From Adiantum capillus-veneris (lineage: Eukaryota > Streptophyta > Polypodiopsida > Polypodiales > Pteridaceae), in NCBI GenBank assembly GCA_014529385.2, contig CM043953.1:87258342-87322341 (forward strand): 64,000 bases of DNA, in the 5' to 3' direction. The notes beneath the pieces are model-generated. The model saw nothing but the letters and a program-made list of their open reading frames with translations, searched no databases and was not told the DNA's origin. Below, in pieces: positions 8,938 to 20,371 of the stretch. The translations under genes were made by a program, and so were the position numbers. How positions within the stretch are numbered: the first letter of the stretch is position 1; each line of letters opens with the position of its first letter.

Positions 8938-11828
8938 GAGAACATGATGCTTTTATTCTCTTTGACCCTGGTTCTACTCACAATTTTATATCTATAGAGT
9001 TGGCCACCAAGCTAGGCATACAATCCTACGAGATGGGAGATATCCTACCCGCAGACAGTGCCTTCAAGGGGCAAGAAGCTTTAGTCACTCCCTTAATCAG
9101 GAAATTGAGGCTTCATGTCCAAGGCTATGTGGACAAAGAGGACTTCTTTATCTCTCCTCTCAAGCATGAGGATGTGATCCTAGGGGCACCATGGTTTGAT
9201 CGCCTGGCTGCCGATGTTAAGTTTCCTGAAAGGAGAATCTCCTTTAAGTTCAGGGAAAAAGACATGTATATAGATGCTAAGGAAATGGGTTACACTATCC
9301 CCATTGTACATACACCAGCTTTCAACAAGTCAATAAAGAGCTCTATTTCCGTGTACGTGATTTTTGTTAAAGATTCTCAAAAAGAACCTAATGCTTTAGC
9401 AAAGGAAAATAAAAGTAACCAAAAGGAATTAGAGTTATCCAATTTTCTCAAGGGGTTTCAAGATGTTTTTATTGACGACATCCCTTGTGAGCTACCTCCT
9501 AAACGAGGTAATGATGACCATGCAATTGAACTTCTTCCAGGAAGTTCACCGCCTAACAAACCTCCTTACAGAGTTTCACAAGCTCAACAAGATGAGATTA
9601 TGCGGCAAGTGCATGAGTTAGTTGAGAAGGGCATGGTTAGGCCTAGCTCATCTCCATTTTGCTCACCTGTGCTATTAGTGCAAAAGAAAGACGGCACATA
9701 TCGTATGTGTGTCGACTATAGAGCACTAAATAGGATCACTATCAAGAATAGGTTTCCCGTTCCACGGGTAGAAGACCTATTTGATAAGCTACAAGGATCA
9801 ACCTACTTCAGTAGGATTGACCTAAAAAGTGGCTATCATCAAATAAGGATAGTTGATCAAGACATTGTAAAGACCGCATTTCGCACCAGATTTGGTCTTT
9901 ACGAATACATTGTCATGCCTTTTGGCTTGACCAATGCACCAGCCACATTCAACCGCTTGATGGAGAAGCTGTTCAGGCCTCATCGAACCTTCACTGGAGT
10001 GTTCTTTGATGATATTATCATCTACTCTAATTCATTAGACGAACACAAGCAACACCTCCAGGTAATATTTCAAGTTTTGAGAGAGAATAAACTTTATGTT
10101 AATCGAAAGAAAAGTGAATTTTTCTTGCAAGAGATTCAGTATTTAGGTCGCATTATCTCTCAAGATGGCATCCAAATGGATCCATCAAAGTTAGAGGTAA
10201 TAAAAGGATGGCCTAAACCAAGGAATCTTCATGAACTAAGAAGCTTTATAGGTATGTGTGCATACTATAGACGCTTCATAGAAAAGTTCTCACAAATTGC
10301 GGGACCATTACATGACCTAACAAAGAAAAGCGTTAGGTATACATGGTCTGCTAAGGAGAACAATGCTTTCAAAAAGCTTAAAGAAAAGCTTATCTCTCAA
10401 CCTGTGCTTACACTACCGGATCTCTCAAAACCATTTGAGGTCCAATGTGATGCTTGTTGTGATTGCCTTGGAGCTGTTTTGCTCCAAGAAGGGCATGCCA
10501 TAGGCTATGAGAGTCGAAGGCTCGACCCTGTTGAGCAAGCTCTAGGCATATATGAAAAGGAAATCCTTGCACTTCTACATGCCTTAGACTCATGGAAGCA
10601 CTATTTATTGGGGACTCTTTTCATTTTGCGAACGGATCACCAAAGTCTTAAGTACTTCATGACGCAGACCAAGCTCTCCGACAAACAAATGAGGTGGGAA
10701 AATTTCCTTTCGCAATTTCATTTTCATATTGCTCACATTGCTGGCAAGCATAATCAAGTAGCTGAGGCAATCTCAAGACGGCCGAGAGTGAATGCGTTTT
10801 CCATAGCAACTCACAATGTATCTTCAATGAAAGAGGAGTACGCTATTGATCCCGATTTTAGAGATGTGATTTCAGCCCTTGCATTAGGGAAGAAAGAAGA
10901 ACCATTTACTTTACAAGATGGTTATCTTCTCTATGGCAATAGACTATGCGTTACTAACTCACTACGTGAGAAAGTAATGTATGAATCTCATGCTCCACCT
11001 TATGCGGGGCATAGAGGGATTCGGTCTACCTTAAAGGGAATTGAAACATATTTCTATTGGCCTACCATGAAAGTGAACATACAAGAGTATGTTTCTAAAT
11101 GTGTGGTATGCCAAAAGACAAAATTTGATAGAGGGAAGCAACTTGGATTGCTTCAACCCTTGCCAATACCTAATTCACCATGGGAGAGCATATCCATGGA
11201 TTTTATCTTTGGATTGCCTAAGTCTATCCATGGGAATACGGGAATATGGACGATAGTAGACAGGTTCAATAAACAAGCTCATTTTATACCTGTCAAAAAG
11301 ACTATCAAAGCCCATCAAATGGCAACCCTCTTCATTTCACAAATTTTCAAGTACCATGGCTTGCCAATGTCCATAGTGTCAGATAGAGATCCTAGAATGA
11401 CCAGTAATTTCTGGAAGGGTCTCTTTGAGAATTTAGGGACAAGGCTAAACTTCTCTTCGGCCTATCATCCACAAATGGATGGCCAAAGTGAAATAGCTAA
11501 CCTAACCATTCTCGATCTACTAAAACCCTATGTAACGGAAGTAGATCAAAGATCCCAATGGGAGAAGTACTTACCCTTAGTGGAGTATGCTTACAATAAC
11601 ATTGTACATACTTCCATGGGAAAAGCACCTTTCGAGGTAATTGAGGGAAGATCAAAAATTCCCTTGCTACTTAAGGTACATGGGAAGATCTTCGCTACCG
11701 ATGAGTATAGCCGAGACCTACAAGAATCTTTTCAAAAGATTAAGGATGCTATCTCTATCTCACAGCAAAGGCAAAAGGCTGCTGCTGACAAGCACAGAAG
11801 AGCCCAAGCCTTTAAAGAAAACGATTAG
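8938..11828 (+). CDS. Ty3-B pol: protease, RT, RNase H, integrase
   Basis: One frame is open from just after the gag stop to TAG 11826, about 960 codons. The protease has FDPGSTHNFI (the usual S/T of the D-S/T-G triad is P). RT shows [17 protein letters not shown] and FFDD as the catalytic YxDD box. RNase H has CDACCDCLGAVL, EKEILALLHAL and RTDHQSL, but its last acidic site reads AEAISR where relatives have ADALSR. Integrase has an H-H-C-C finger (ESHAPPYAGHRG, then CVVCQK) and D-D-E (SMDFIFGLP, SDRDPR, GQSEIAN). The TAG at 11826 sits where relatives have Q in the GDQVLLK type of segment, and the frame then continues to the chromodomain. Confidence 0.93.
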
Positions 11829-12278
11829 GTCTTGTTAAAGTTTCCCAAGGCTCGATTAAGGCACACGACAGGCAAGAATCCTACGGGCCACCAAAAGTAC
11901 TATGCTAAGCTAGCAAAAAGGTACTATGTTCCCTTCTAGATTCTTAGGCCAATCAATGAAATGGCCTATCAACTCAGGTTTCCCAATCACTGGCTCATAC
12001 ACAATGCTTTCCATGTGAGCCTATTAAAGCCTTACAAAGGAGAGCCACCTCAAGAACCAACTATTGAAGACCCACCGGAGATCGAGGACCAAGAGGGGGT
12101 GCTGCAGCCCGAGTCCATTCTCCGACATGAAGACAAGGTATTAAGAGGCGGTAAGACTATCCGACGATGTCTTATTAAGTTTAAAAATTATCCTTTTGAA
12201 GATGCTAGATGGATGCAAGGCATACAATTAAAGGATAACCTAAACCTTGTCAATGCTTACAATGCTTCCCAAAAGTAA
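11829..12278 (+). pseudogene. Ty3-B integrase C-terminus and chromodomain
   Basis: The region is in the same frame as pol but lies behind TAG 11826 and contains a second TAG at 11937. It holds the integrase GPY-like module (PNHWLIHNAFHVSLLKPY) and then a chromodomain-like segment (ESILRHEDKVL...CLIKFKNYPFEDARWM). Chromodomains steer chromoviruses to marked chromatin. Both stops fall at positions where relatives have glutamine, so the protein was probably continuous until recently. Confidence 0.8.
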
Positions 12279-12620
12279 GCAAATGTACAAAATGTTAAAA
12301 ATGAACAAAGTATTTTTTGTCTTATAAGACTCTCTTTTTCTTTATTGTGCACAAAAATGAAGTAGTATGCATGCTTAGATCAAGTTTGCGGAGACGACGT
12401 CTCCCAAACACCAAGTAGAGCTTGTCACTCTACTATGGAAGACTGATAGGACTAATGTGCAGACATGCTTGCGGCAGCCTCAGGCTCTCAAGCACCAAAT
12501 GGACTAGTCATCCATTGTGGAATGATGTCGTAGGGTAACATAGGGATCCTCTACCCGCTAAGAAAAGGACTCATGAATATGCTTTATCTTCTCTACACCA
12601 TAGTCGAGAACGACTATGAT

Positions 12621-12636
12621 TTCAAGAGAGAGGTAA
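12621..12636 (+). promoter_or_regulatory. Polypurine tract of Ty3-B
   Basis: TTCAAGAGAGAGGTAA directly precedes the 3' LTR. It is the expected start site for plus-strand DNA synthesis. Confidence 0.7.
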
Positions 12637-14230
12637 TGTCATAATAATCAATATCTAATTCTCCTAAATGATTTTCTCATATTAAACTGATCATTTAATG
12701 TGGGGAAGTGCCAGGGGAGAAAAAGCTAGAATATTGGTTAAGCTAGCAGACCGGCCATTGTAGGGGTCCAAAGGAGGGAAAATAGGGATCCAAAAGGGGG
12801 GCCATTTGCAAAAGAGCCATGTGCAACAATGGGATAAAAAGACCCTATGGTTCAGCCCATTAAGACTTCCAAAATGCTAAGGTTCCAAAATTCAAAGGTT
12901 GTGTCCAAAGGTCAACCCTAGGGGAAATTGGATGCTTTGTGTGTGACCAAAAAGTCTTTTCAAATCCCTACATAGGAGGGGGTGAGCCTTGGGAGTAGGG
13001 GATGAGAGAGAAAGTCACACACACACACACACACACAGGCTCCCTTTACACAAAGGAAATTAGGGACACATGTCAGCTCCCTAGCCCAGATGCCCACAAG
13101 GTGTGCCCAATTCCTATTGGATGGCCTTGGAGGTGGACCAATGAGAATTAGGCTAGAGTAACTCTAGTTTAATTAATTTAAAAACACTTAATGAAAGAAC
13201 CAATGAGAATTAAGTCTCCTAGAAGACTATTGGGCAGTCTCCCAAGGGGTCCAATGAGCATTCAGGAGCCCAATGGCTTGCCTGATTCCTATTGGCCAGG
13301 AGGCAAAGGGGTCCAATGAGAGTGTAGTTTAATTATTAAATTACCTAAAGCTCTCACAAAAGGGGAAAGGGGGACACATGTCAAAAGGCTATCACTTATG
13401 CTGCTTAATGGTCATTGGCTTGACTTGGGGAGGGCCAATGAGGCTGGAGCAAGAGAAAATAGCAAGAGGGCTCACCCAAGAGAGAGAGAGAGGGGGCTGA
13501 TTTTTGCAAAGCATTATCACACACACACTCACACAATCTCATGTGTGAAGAAAGAGAAGACTATCTCTTCCCAAGCTTTAATGGAGAGCTCATCACCTAT
13601 TCCAAGCTTGTGAGATAGAAGCCTACATCGACACACTCTTGGCTTGTGGATGCAAATCCAACCAAGAGCCAAGCTTCAATGCATGCTCATCTCCTCTACC
13701 AAGCTAATTACTAAGCTAAAGCTATGCTAATATGAGTGATTATGTGAGGAGATGTACATCTTTCTCGTAAGATGCTCCTTCCTCTCAATCTACTCTCATA
13801 CCCTGCTAGCTCTCACCATCTTCGAAGGTGTGTGAGGTCTTGGGTCGGAGAAGGGGGATAATTAAAGTTGTTTTTGCTAAGTGTTTTGCTTAGTGCATGA
13901 AGCTTTCATCTTCATTGCACTAGCTAGTCTTGAAGGAACACAAAGAATTGTATTGTACAATGTCTCTCTTGATGGGAGAAACCATAATACAAAGCCTTTT
14001 GGAGGGGGGACCGGCTCCATGAAAATCCGGTCCTCAACTGTTGTCAATAGCTTAATTTCTCTCTCTTTTGAAAGTATTTTTGATGCTATCTAACTAGGTG
14101 TTATGCTTTTTGTTGCTCTCTCCACCCAAGCACTCTTGTAATTCTCATTAGGAATCTATTCTAATGAAATGCCCACTATGTTCATGTTAATTTCCGCTAC
14201 ACACAAGCTATTAGGCCATTAAATGTTACA
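12637..14230 (+). repeat. Ty3-B 3' LTR
   Basis: This 1594-bp copy of 5389-7000 differs mainly by a shorter CA run and a few indels in GA- and CT-rich spots. It ends AAATGTTACA and is followed by the TTTTG duplication and the resumed Copia-1 gag. Confidence 0.93.
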
Positions 14231-15043
14231 TTTTGCCTATGGCAGAACAAGCTCATTGGGATGTTAAGGATGCGCAGGCTCATGCATTGATTGAGTTGTG
14301 TGTCAAGCGCACCATTGTTCCTCACATCCGTTTAGCAAAATCTGCAAAACAGGCTTGGATTATTCTAGGAGGTCTTTATGCAAGCCGCAATGAGGCTAAA
14401 ATTGCTTTGTTGCGTAAAGAGCTGGAGTCGAAGATTATGCATGAGGAAGATGATATGGACACTTTCCTTGCTAGTGTCAAGGATATCAATGAGCAACTTA
14501 TTTCTGCAGATGAAGTTATTTCAGACAGTTCCCTTGTGTAGACTGTTCTTGATGCCTTACCAGATTCTTACCAGACTTTTGCTAGTACTTGGAGACTTAT
14601 GACCCAAGGAAATCCATAAGCTGTCAAGTTTGATGCATTATGCACATTGTTGTTGCAAGAGTCACTTTCCAAAAAAAACAGGACTAGACAGCGTGCAGTT
14701 GAACAGGCTTTTATTGCTTCTCAAAGAATGGGTGGTAACAGCAATGCAGCCACTTCTTATGGTTCCGCTGCGAGTGGCAAAAATTCTGTTCCTAATGCTT
14801 CTGCTGGCAGCAATTCGTTTGGAAATTCTGGTGATAAGGGCAAAAAGAAGATGCGTTGCCATTATTGTAAATCCAATGATCACTTGATCAAGTCGTGTCC
14901 TAAGTTGAATGCCAAAGAGGCTAAGAAGAAAGAGGGTGGTTCCACTACAAATGCTGGTTCCACTACAAATGCATCCATTGTTGAGTCTTCTGTGAGAGGA
15001 GACTTTAATGCTGATGTTGATGCAGAATGGGCTTTTAGCGCAG
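14231..15043 (+). pseudogene. Copia-1 gag, remaining part with CCHC knuckle
   Basis: This continues the gag begun at 5161. It has the UBN2-type segment (AWIILGGLYASRNEAKIALL...ELESKIMHEEDDMDTFL) and a Gly/Ser-rich linker. The zinc knuckle CHYCKSNDHLIKSC (about 14857-14898) binds RNA. Stops occur at TAG 14539 and TAA 14617. The TAG at 14539 is shared with Copia-2 (32670-32672), while at the TAA the Copia-2 codon is GAA. Homology to Copia-2 ends at about 15043 in ...AEWAFSA. Confidence 0.88.
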
Positions 15044-16560
15044 CGGGAGCCTTGGTGGCACCGCGCGGAGTTGAAGTTTAATTGAGTGCGGAAGCGTCTT
15101 TATGTTCAAGCTGAGCAAACGAGGCTATTCGGGCCTTGAGCGCATATCTGGGAGATCCCTTTGGAACTCTCTCAAGCCACTTTGGGCTATCATGGAAAAT
15201 TGCCGAAATGGGCCTCGGACCGCCTCGGGTCGGGGTGGGCTGAACCTGCCAGCAGCCCGTCGATTGAGAACGAGGAGCGCCACGGGCGTGCGTTCATGAG
15301 TGTGCATAGCTGATCTTGAAGAGGAAGTCGAGGTCTCCCCGTGGAGCACCTAAACGTCCAAATCGGACATACTGTCCGCGCGTAGCGCCAAGCCGACGCT
15401 CGCCGAAATGAACCGACTACGAGTCTGCCGCAGTCTTCGTCTACGAACGAGGAGCGCCTCGGGCGCGCGTTTGTGAATGTTATAGATGAGCTTGTAGAGG
15501 AAGTCAAGACCTCCGCGTGGAGTACTTGAACGTCCAAAACGGATCACCTGTCCGCATGAGGCGCCTTGCCGACGCTCGCCGAAGAGACTCGCCGACTACG
15601 AGCCGACGGCTCCGAAACTGGGTCATGGAGTCCCCGTGCGTGGCGGACTCCCCCGATTACCTCCACGTGATGAAGTGGAGGGGGACACTCCCGTTACCAG
15701 GAGCTCTCAAACCCCCATACGCGTCCGTAGTACCTAGACGGTGTGGTGAGGAGAAAATATAGGTCAGGACTATGTCCCATCGTCCGTCGTCCCCAACCGG
15801 GTCCATCGCGCGTCCCCGCGGCCCGTGCCACGGCTAGCCGAGATCGGGTGGTCACCGTCACCCCGGGAGCTCCGAATCAACCGGAGCCCAACATACACCC
15901 CCCCCTTAGAGAACTCTCGTCCCGAGAGTAGCATTGTTAGGGCTGGAATTTCCCTGGTTAATGCTTTGGAGGGTGTAGAGCTACGTGCATCTACGAAATC
16001 CAAAATGGGCTGCATGAGCGGTCTTACCGATGAGGCAGTGTCTATCTCAAACAGCCGTGCTTGCTGAATGCAAAAAAATCTGTGGGTACCAAGTCCGCTT
16101 CGCACTTTTGCTGGGGCTTGAATGATAGATGTATGTACATTGGGGGCATAGATCAAGTGGCTGCGTGATCCATGCCGAGGAACTTGTCTGTTCCGGATGT
16201 TTTACCTGTAGCTGCAGTGACGATGCAGCTCTCGTCTTTTTGTGTGAGAACCAAGTCGCATTGATCCCCACTGCTTCTTGGAAGCTGATTTGTCTGACTT
16301 CGTGTTGATTCCTTCCTGGATGGCGACGAAGGTGAGTTTACCTGCTCGATGAAGTAAGGTACGTTGCAGAAGGTACCTTTTAGGCTTATTGAGCACCGGT
16401 CCGTCCCTTGACCAAAAAGATGAAGCCTAGCTGATAACTTCCTTGGCATACAAACCAAGGTTTTCCTGAGACTGCCGGAGGGACAATCCCATTGATACCT
16501 TGAAGCTTTGGCATACTTCAGGACTCGGTTGAACCTGAAAGTTCGGATGTGAGTCTTGCA
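15044..16560. other. Unassigned GC-rich segment replacing Copia-1 pol, with a 177-bp tandem repeat
   Basis: In Copia-2 the sequence after AEWAFSA continues into the protease, but here it changes abruptly to about 890 bp of strikingly GC- and CpG-rich DNA (15044-15935) and then about 600 bp of mixed composition. Two imperfect copies of one unit start at 15269 and 15446 (AACGAGGAGCGCC...), giving a period of 177 bp. A small hairpin, CTCTCG-TCC-CGAGAG, lies near 15916. No long ORF with a recognisable product was seen on either strand. Copia sequence resumes near 16600. It could be a fragment of another element or a captured genomic piece. Confidence 0.6.
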
Positions 16561-16600
16561 AACTTGAGCTACGGTTGAGTGTGTATGGCTCAGACGCCTT

Positions 16601-16876
16601 ATGGCTAATTTGGGTGTTGGACAGGACACTGCCAACACTATCTACACTAACAGCCAGAGCACATTGGCAGTTGCGAGGAACCCAGTTTTTCATGCTCGCA
16701 CAAAGCACATTGAGGTGCATTACCACTATGTCAGGGAGAGGCTCTCAGCAGGAGAGATCAGGTTGGCTTATGTGCCAACACAGGACAACCTTGCAGATCT
16801 TTTCACAAAGGCTTTGTCTCGTGAGAAGCTTGAAGCTTTTCGCAAAGCTTTGGGCTTACTCCCCTTTGTGGACTGA
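16601..16876 (+). pseudogene. Copia-1 RNase H, C-terminal fragment
   Basis: The frame reads DLGVGQD-like start, YTNSQSTLAVARNPVFHART, HIEVHYHYVRERL and LAYVPTQDNLADLFTKAL, the classic end of Ty1/Copia RNase H. It stops with FVD at 16876, 75 bp before the 3' LTR. The N-terminal half of RNase H is missing. Confidence 0.88.
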
Positions 16877-16951
16877 TCATGTCCTGAGGGCATGGCACTT
16901 CCCTTTACTCATGTGCGAGCTCTCGTTCATCGCATCACTCCAGGGGGGATT

Positions 16952-17178
16952 TGTTACCATATACATGTGGTAGTGATGTGTGTGAACACACTAGGACCGC
17001 CGGGGCATTTTTTCCCTCTTTAGGAGGTTTTTTCCCCCGTGCATTGTATATACGCCCATCACTCTAGGGCTATCTATCTTTCCATTGCACACTAAGTAAC
17101 ACACTCTATATTGTGTGCCTTGAGCTTCCTTCGTCTTCTCCAAGCTGTGTGTGTTTCTTTGCAACCCTAATTCTAACA
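16952..17178 (+). repeat. Copia-1 3' LTR
   Basis: This 227-bp copy of the LTR is preceded by the purine-rich CAGGGGGGATT tract. It is followed by GAATC, the second copy of the target duplication, after which the gypsy-T frame resumes. Confidence 0.92.
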
Positions 17179-17183
17179 GAATC

Positions 17184-18779
17184 CCGGCTCGACACTATAG
17201 TTTACTATCCACTCAAAGATGAGTATAGGAACTACTTCGCGATGGATAGAACTCTTACAAGAATATGACCTTGACATAAAGTATAGATCAGGGAAGAAAA
17301 ATACCGTTGCAGATGGACTTAGCCGAAAATATTTTCTCGGAGCTATCTCTATTAAAAATAACCCTATGTGGGACAGAATTAAAGAAGCATCTTCGGTAGA
17401 TCCAGAATACCAACGTATAGTGTCAATAGTCCAACAGAATAAGATGCTTGAAGCTAAAGATTACTCTCTTATGGGAGGGTGTCTTTACTACAGACATAGA
17501 CTCTGTGTACCCAGGGACCTAGCTTCAAAGAAGACTATTATGTATGAAGCACACGATAGCCCTACATCTGGACATCCAAGTTATTCTAAGACACTTCATG
17601 CTGTGAGGAGGAGTTATTTTTGGTCCGGGATGAAAGGAGACATACTTCCCCGGTGTGAGGCAATGTCTTTCTTGTCAGCGGATAAAAGCCAAAAGAATCA
17701 AGTTACCATGGCAACTTCAACCTCTTGACAAACCCCAGATGAAATGGGAATGCATCAGTATGGACTTTGTTACAGGATTACCTTCTACAGGAGGTTATGA
17801 CTCTGTATTCGTGGTTGTTGATATGCTCACAAAATTGGCTCATCTAATACCCGTAAAGACAACCTTTACTGCTTCAGATATTAGCCGGGTATTCATCAAG
17901 GAAATTTTTAGGTTACATGGTTTACCCAAGCGTATCGTCAGTGATAGAGATGCCAAGTTTACATCAAAGTTTTGGACTTCTCTTTTCCAATCTATTGGGT
18001 CACAATTAGCTTTCAGCACAGCGTATCATCCACAGACAGATGGGCAAACTGAAAGAGTAAATCAAGTCATTGAGGACATTCTTAGGGCCTATTGTTCTCA
18101 AGAGCCAAAGAAGTGGTTATAGTATCTTCCTTTGGTAGAATATGCTTACAATTCTTCCGAACACAGAAGCATTTGAATGTACCCTTTAAATCTCTTTATG
18201 GACAGGACTGTTTAGCACTGCTTAACTTTTCAGACCCAACCATCAGGGTAGAAGCCTCTAGGAAGATGTTAGAAGATATGGAAGCTCAGACTAGAGCTAT
18301 TCGCCAAGACATTCAGGCCGCTCAGGATAGACAAAAGCACTATGCAGATAAGAACCGTTCGGAAAGAACTTTCAAAGAAGGAGATGAGGTTTTTCTGCAA
18401 TTCCAATCGAAGAAAAGCAACTTATCACTAGGCAGATACAAGAAGCTAATCCCAAGGTATTGTGGACCATTCAAGATCATTAAAGTTGTGAGTGACCAGG
18501 CCTACAAACTTAAAGGTTCATGATGTATTCCACGTCAGCTTACTCAAACCCTATATCCCTAATCCTGATCAACTCGTGGACTCAGATCAGATAGTCATTC
18601 CAGCACAAGGAGTTCTCGAGCTCCAACCTGACTATGTACTTGAAACAAGGGAAAGGAAGTTACGCAACAGAACAATCACGGAGCATCTAGTAAAGTGGAA
18701 GGATAACCCTGAAGAAGATGCAACTTGGGAGGACGAACCAACACTCATAAAAGATTACCCAAACACCTTCTTGAGATGA
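17184..18779 (+). pseudogene. gypsy-T copy 1: ORF0 tail fused to RNase H end, integrase and chromodomain
   Basis: After Copia-1 the ORF0 frame continues for about 55 bp and then jumps at 17236-17242 into the end of RNase H (RWIELLQEYDLDIKYR...NTVADGLSRK). Relative to copy 2, about 2.95 kb (gag, protease, RT, most of RNase H) is deleted, with a GCGATGG match at the joint. Integrase follows: finger residues YEAHDSPTSGHP and CLSC, and D-D-E in SMDFVTGLP, SDRDAKF and DGQTERVN. A one-base insertion near 17650 shifts the frame, and TAG 18120 stands where copy 2 has CAG. The chromodomain ends with VKWKDNPEEDATWEDE and FLR, stopping at 18779. Confidence 0.88.
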
Positions 18780-18800
18780 GGACATCTCAAATTCTTCACG

Positions 18801-18809
18801 TTGGGGAGG
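18801..18809 (+). promoter_or_regulatory. Polypurine tract, gypsy-T copy 1
   Basis: TTGGGGAGG lies one base before LTR 2. The same tract at 40431-40439 precedes LTR 3. Confidence 0.75.
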
Positions 18810-18810
18810 T

Positions 18811-19471
18811 TGTAAGGTCTCTGACCCCAAAAAGAGCACCATTGTACCATGGAAAAACATAATGGAAAAAGTTACTATTTTTAGCAGTTTTCTAAATTCT
18901 GTCAGTGCCGTGATGTTTAGAATGTTATAAAGCTTCCAAAAGTGAATTAAAATAATTTTCGTGAAAAATTTCAAAAAATATTAAATTTTTGGTCACCCGA
19001 CCCGTCTAGTTTTGACCTTCTCGAAAAACTACACCCGTACCCTGAATTTGAAAAAATACATTTTTGGACCCCGATGGCTGCTAAATATGGCAGGTACTCG
19101 GACACGTACACCTTAGTTAGAGCTTAGTATAGCAATTTACGGCATTAAATTCCGATTCGTATCGGCCGTTTTAGCCAAAAATCAAAATTTCCTAAGGTTG
19201 TGCGGGGAGGCACCGGGGCTCGAGGCTGTGTGGGAACAGGTCCTAGGCCACTCAAAGCTTGCTTTAGCAGCTATGGGGCGCCCTCTTATCTCTAGGGAGG
19301 TGTGGGAGAGTTTCCATGCTTGAGAGAGAGTGTGAGAGTCAGTTAGACTAGCTAACTGGACACTTGGTAGGCATGTAACTGGACTTACCATGCATGAAGT
19401 GAGTGCTCTTCAGATGCTCATAGCAGCTTGGGTCGATTTTCAGCATGGGAGAGCCTATATAAGAGTGTGCT

Positions 19472-19507
<36 letters not shown>

Positions 19508-20079
19508 CTCACACACCCACTCAGTACACACACAGACACTTACACACACACCTTGGGGAGGTGATGCCGGCACACATAGTTTTTGGAGAAGAAGCAAAGG
19601 AGGGAAGTGCTGCCTGATTCTCATCTTGAGAACTCCATTGGATCAGAATTTTGAGTAGATTTCAGCCCCTAATCACGGTAAAATCAAATTTATTTTATGC
19701 TTTGCTGCAAACCTCTCTATCATTCTCTTCATCTCGCAACTATTATGCTTCATCATAGCTAAATTACTCAATAGCTGCCCTCTAATTCTCCATATCATTA
19801 CTTTACTACATAATTCTTAATCTGACAGTTAATTATGCAAGCCATTAACCTTTACTAATCATAGATTAATGCATAATTAGTAAGAAGAAATCTCCCGCTA
19901 GTCATCATAGTGAATAATTGTCAAGCCAACAATGATGTGGAATTGGTCAATTTCACCCTATTACCACACAATGTTTGAGTAACTAAGTTAGACTCAATCT
20001 GTTCATAGATTAGGATATAATTAAGGTAGATTAATCCGTCATTAATCCACTAGGAAGGGAAATCCTCTCACCTATGCAT
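18811..20079 (+). repeat. gypsy-T LTR 2, first part
   Basis: This is the first 1269 bp of the middle LTR, up to the Copia-2 insertion, with the TATA box at 19456 and a CA microsatellite at about 19474-19503. The LTR resumes at 33797. It serves both as 3' LTR of internal copy 1 and as 5' LTR of copy 2. Confidence 0.92.
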
Positions 20080-20188
20080 TGTTGGAATTAGGGTTGCAGA
20101 GAAACACACACAGCTTAGAGAAGACGAAGGAAGCTCAAGGCACACAATAGGGAGTGTGTTACTTAGTGTGCAATGGAAGGATAGATAG

Positions 20189-20318
20189 CCTAGTGTGTTC
20201 ACACACATCACTACCACATGTATATAGTAACAAATCCCCCCTGGAGTGATGGTCCTAGTGTGTTCACACACATCACTACCACATGTATATGGTAACAAAT
20301 CCCCCCTGGAGTGATGCG
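20189..20318 (-). repeat. 65-bp tandem duplication at the Copia-2 3' LTR/internal boundary
   Basis: The block starting CCTAGTGTGTTCACACAC occurs at 20189 and again at 20254. It contains the end of the LTR plus the adjoining polypurine stretch (CCCCCC on the plus strand). The LTR part to its left also lacks roughly 85 bp present in the other LTRs, including the TATA region. Confidence 0.85.
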
Positions 20319-20371
20319 GTGAACCAGAGTTGGCACATGAGTAAAGGAAGTGCCATGGCCTGAGGACAGGA

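Larger units (their letters stand above)
5389..14230 (+). mobile_element. Ty3-B: almost complete Ty3 chromovirus
   Basis: An 8842-bp element has LTRs at 5389-7000 and 12637-14230, beginning TGTCATAATAATC and ending AAATGTTACA. The PBS is at 7002-7013, a polypurine tract lies at 12621-12636, and the target duplication is TTTTG (5384-5388 and 14231-14235). Gag, protease, RT, RNase H, integrase and a chromodomain are all present in order. The two LTRs are nearly identical apart from the CA microsatellite length and scattered substitutions, so it is one of the youngest insertions here. Confidence 0.95.
4580..17178 (+). mobile_element. Copia-1: Ty1/Copia element, internally deleted, split by Ty3-B
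   Basis: The element has 220-227-bp LTRs (4580-4799 and 16952-17178) that start TGTTACC and end CAACA or TAACA. Its target duplication is GAATC (4575-4579 and 17179-17183). The PBS starts at 4802 (TGATATCAGAGT). Gag is interrupted at 5388 by Ty3-B and resumes at 14231. From 15044 to about 16560 the protease-integrase-RT region has been replaced by unrelated GC-rich sequence, and only the RNase H tail remains before the 3' LTR. It cannot be autonomous. Confidence 0.92.

Noticed and set aside
16153-16726. Minus-strand ORFs of 60-161 codons in the Copia-1 replacement block
   Set aside because: They overlap each other in different frames, partly shadow the RNase H tail on the plus strand, and match no recognisable family.
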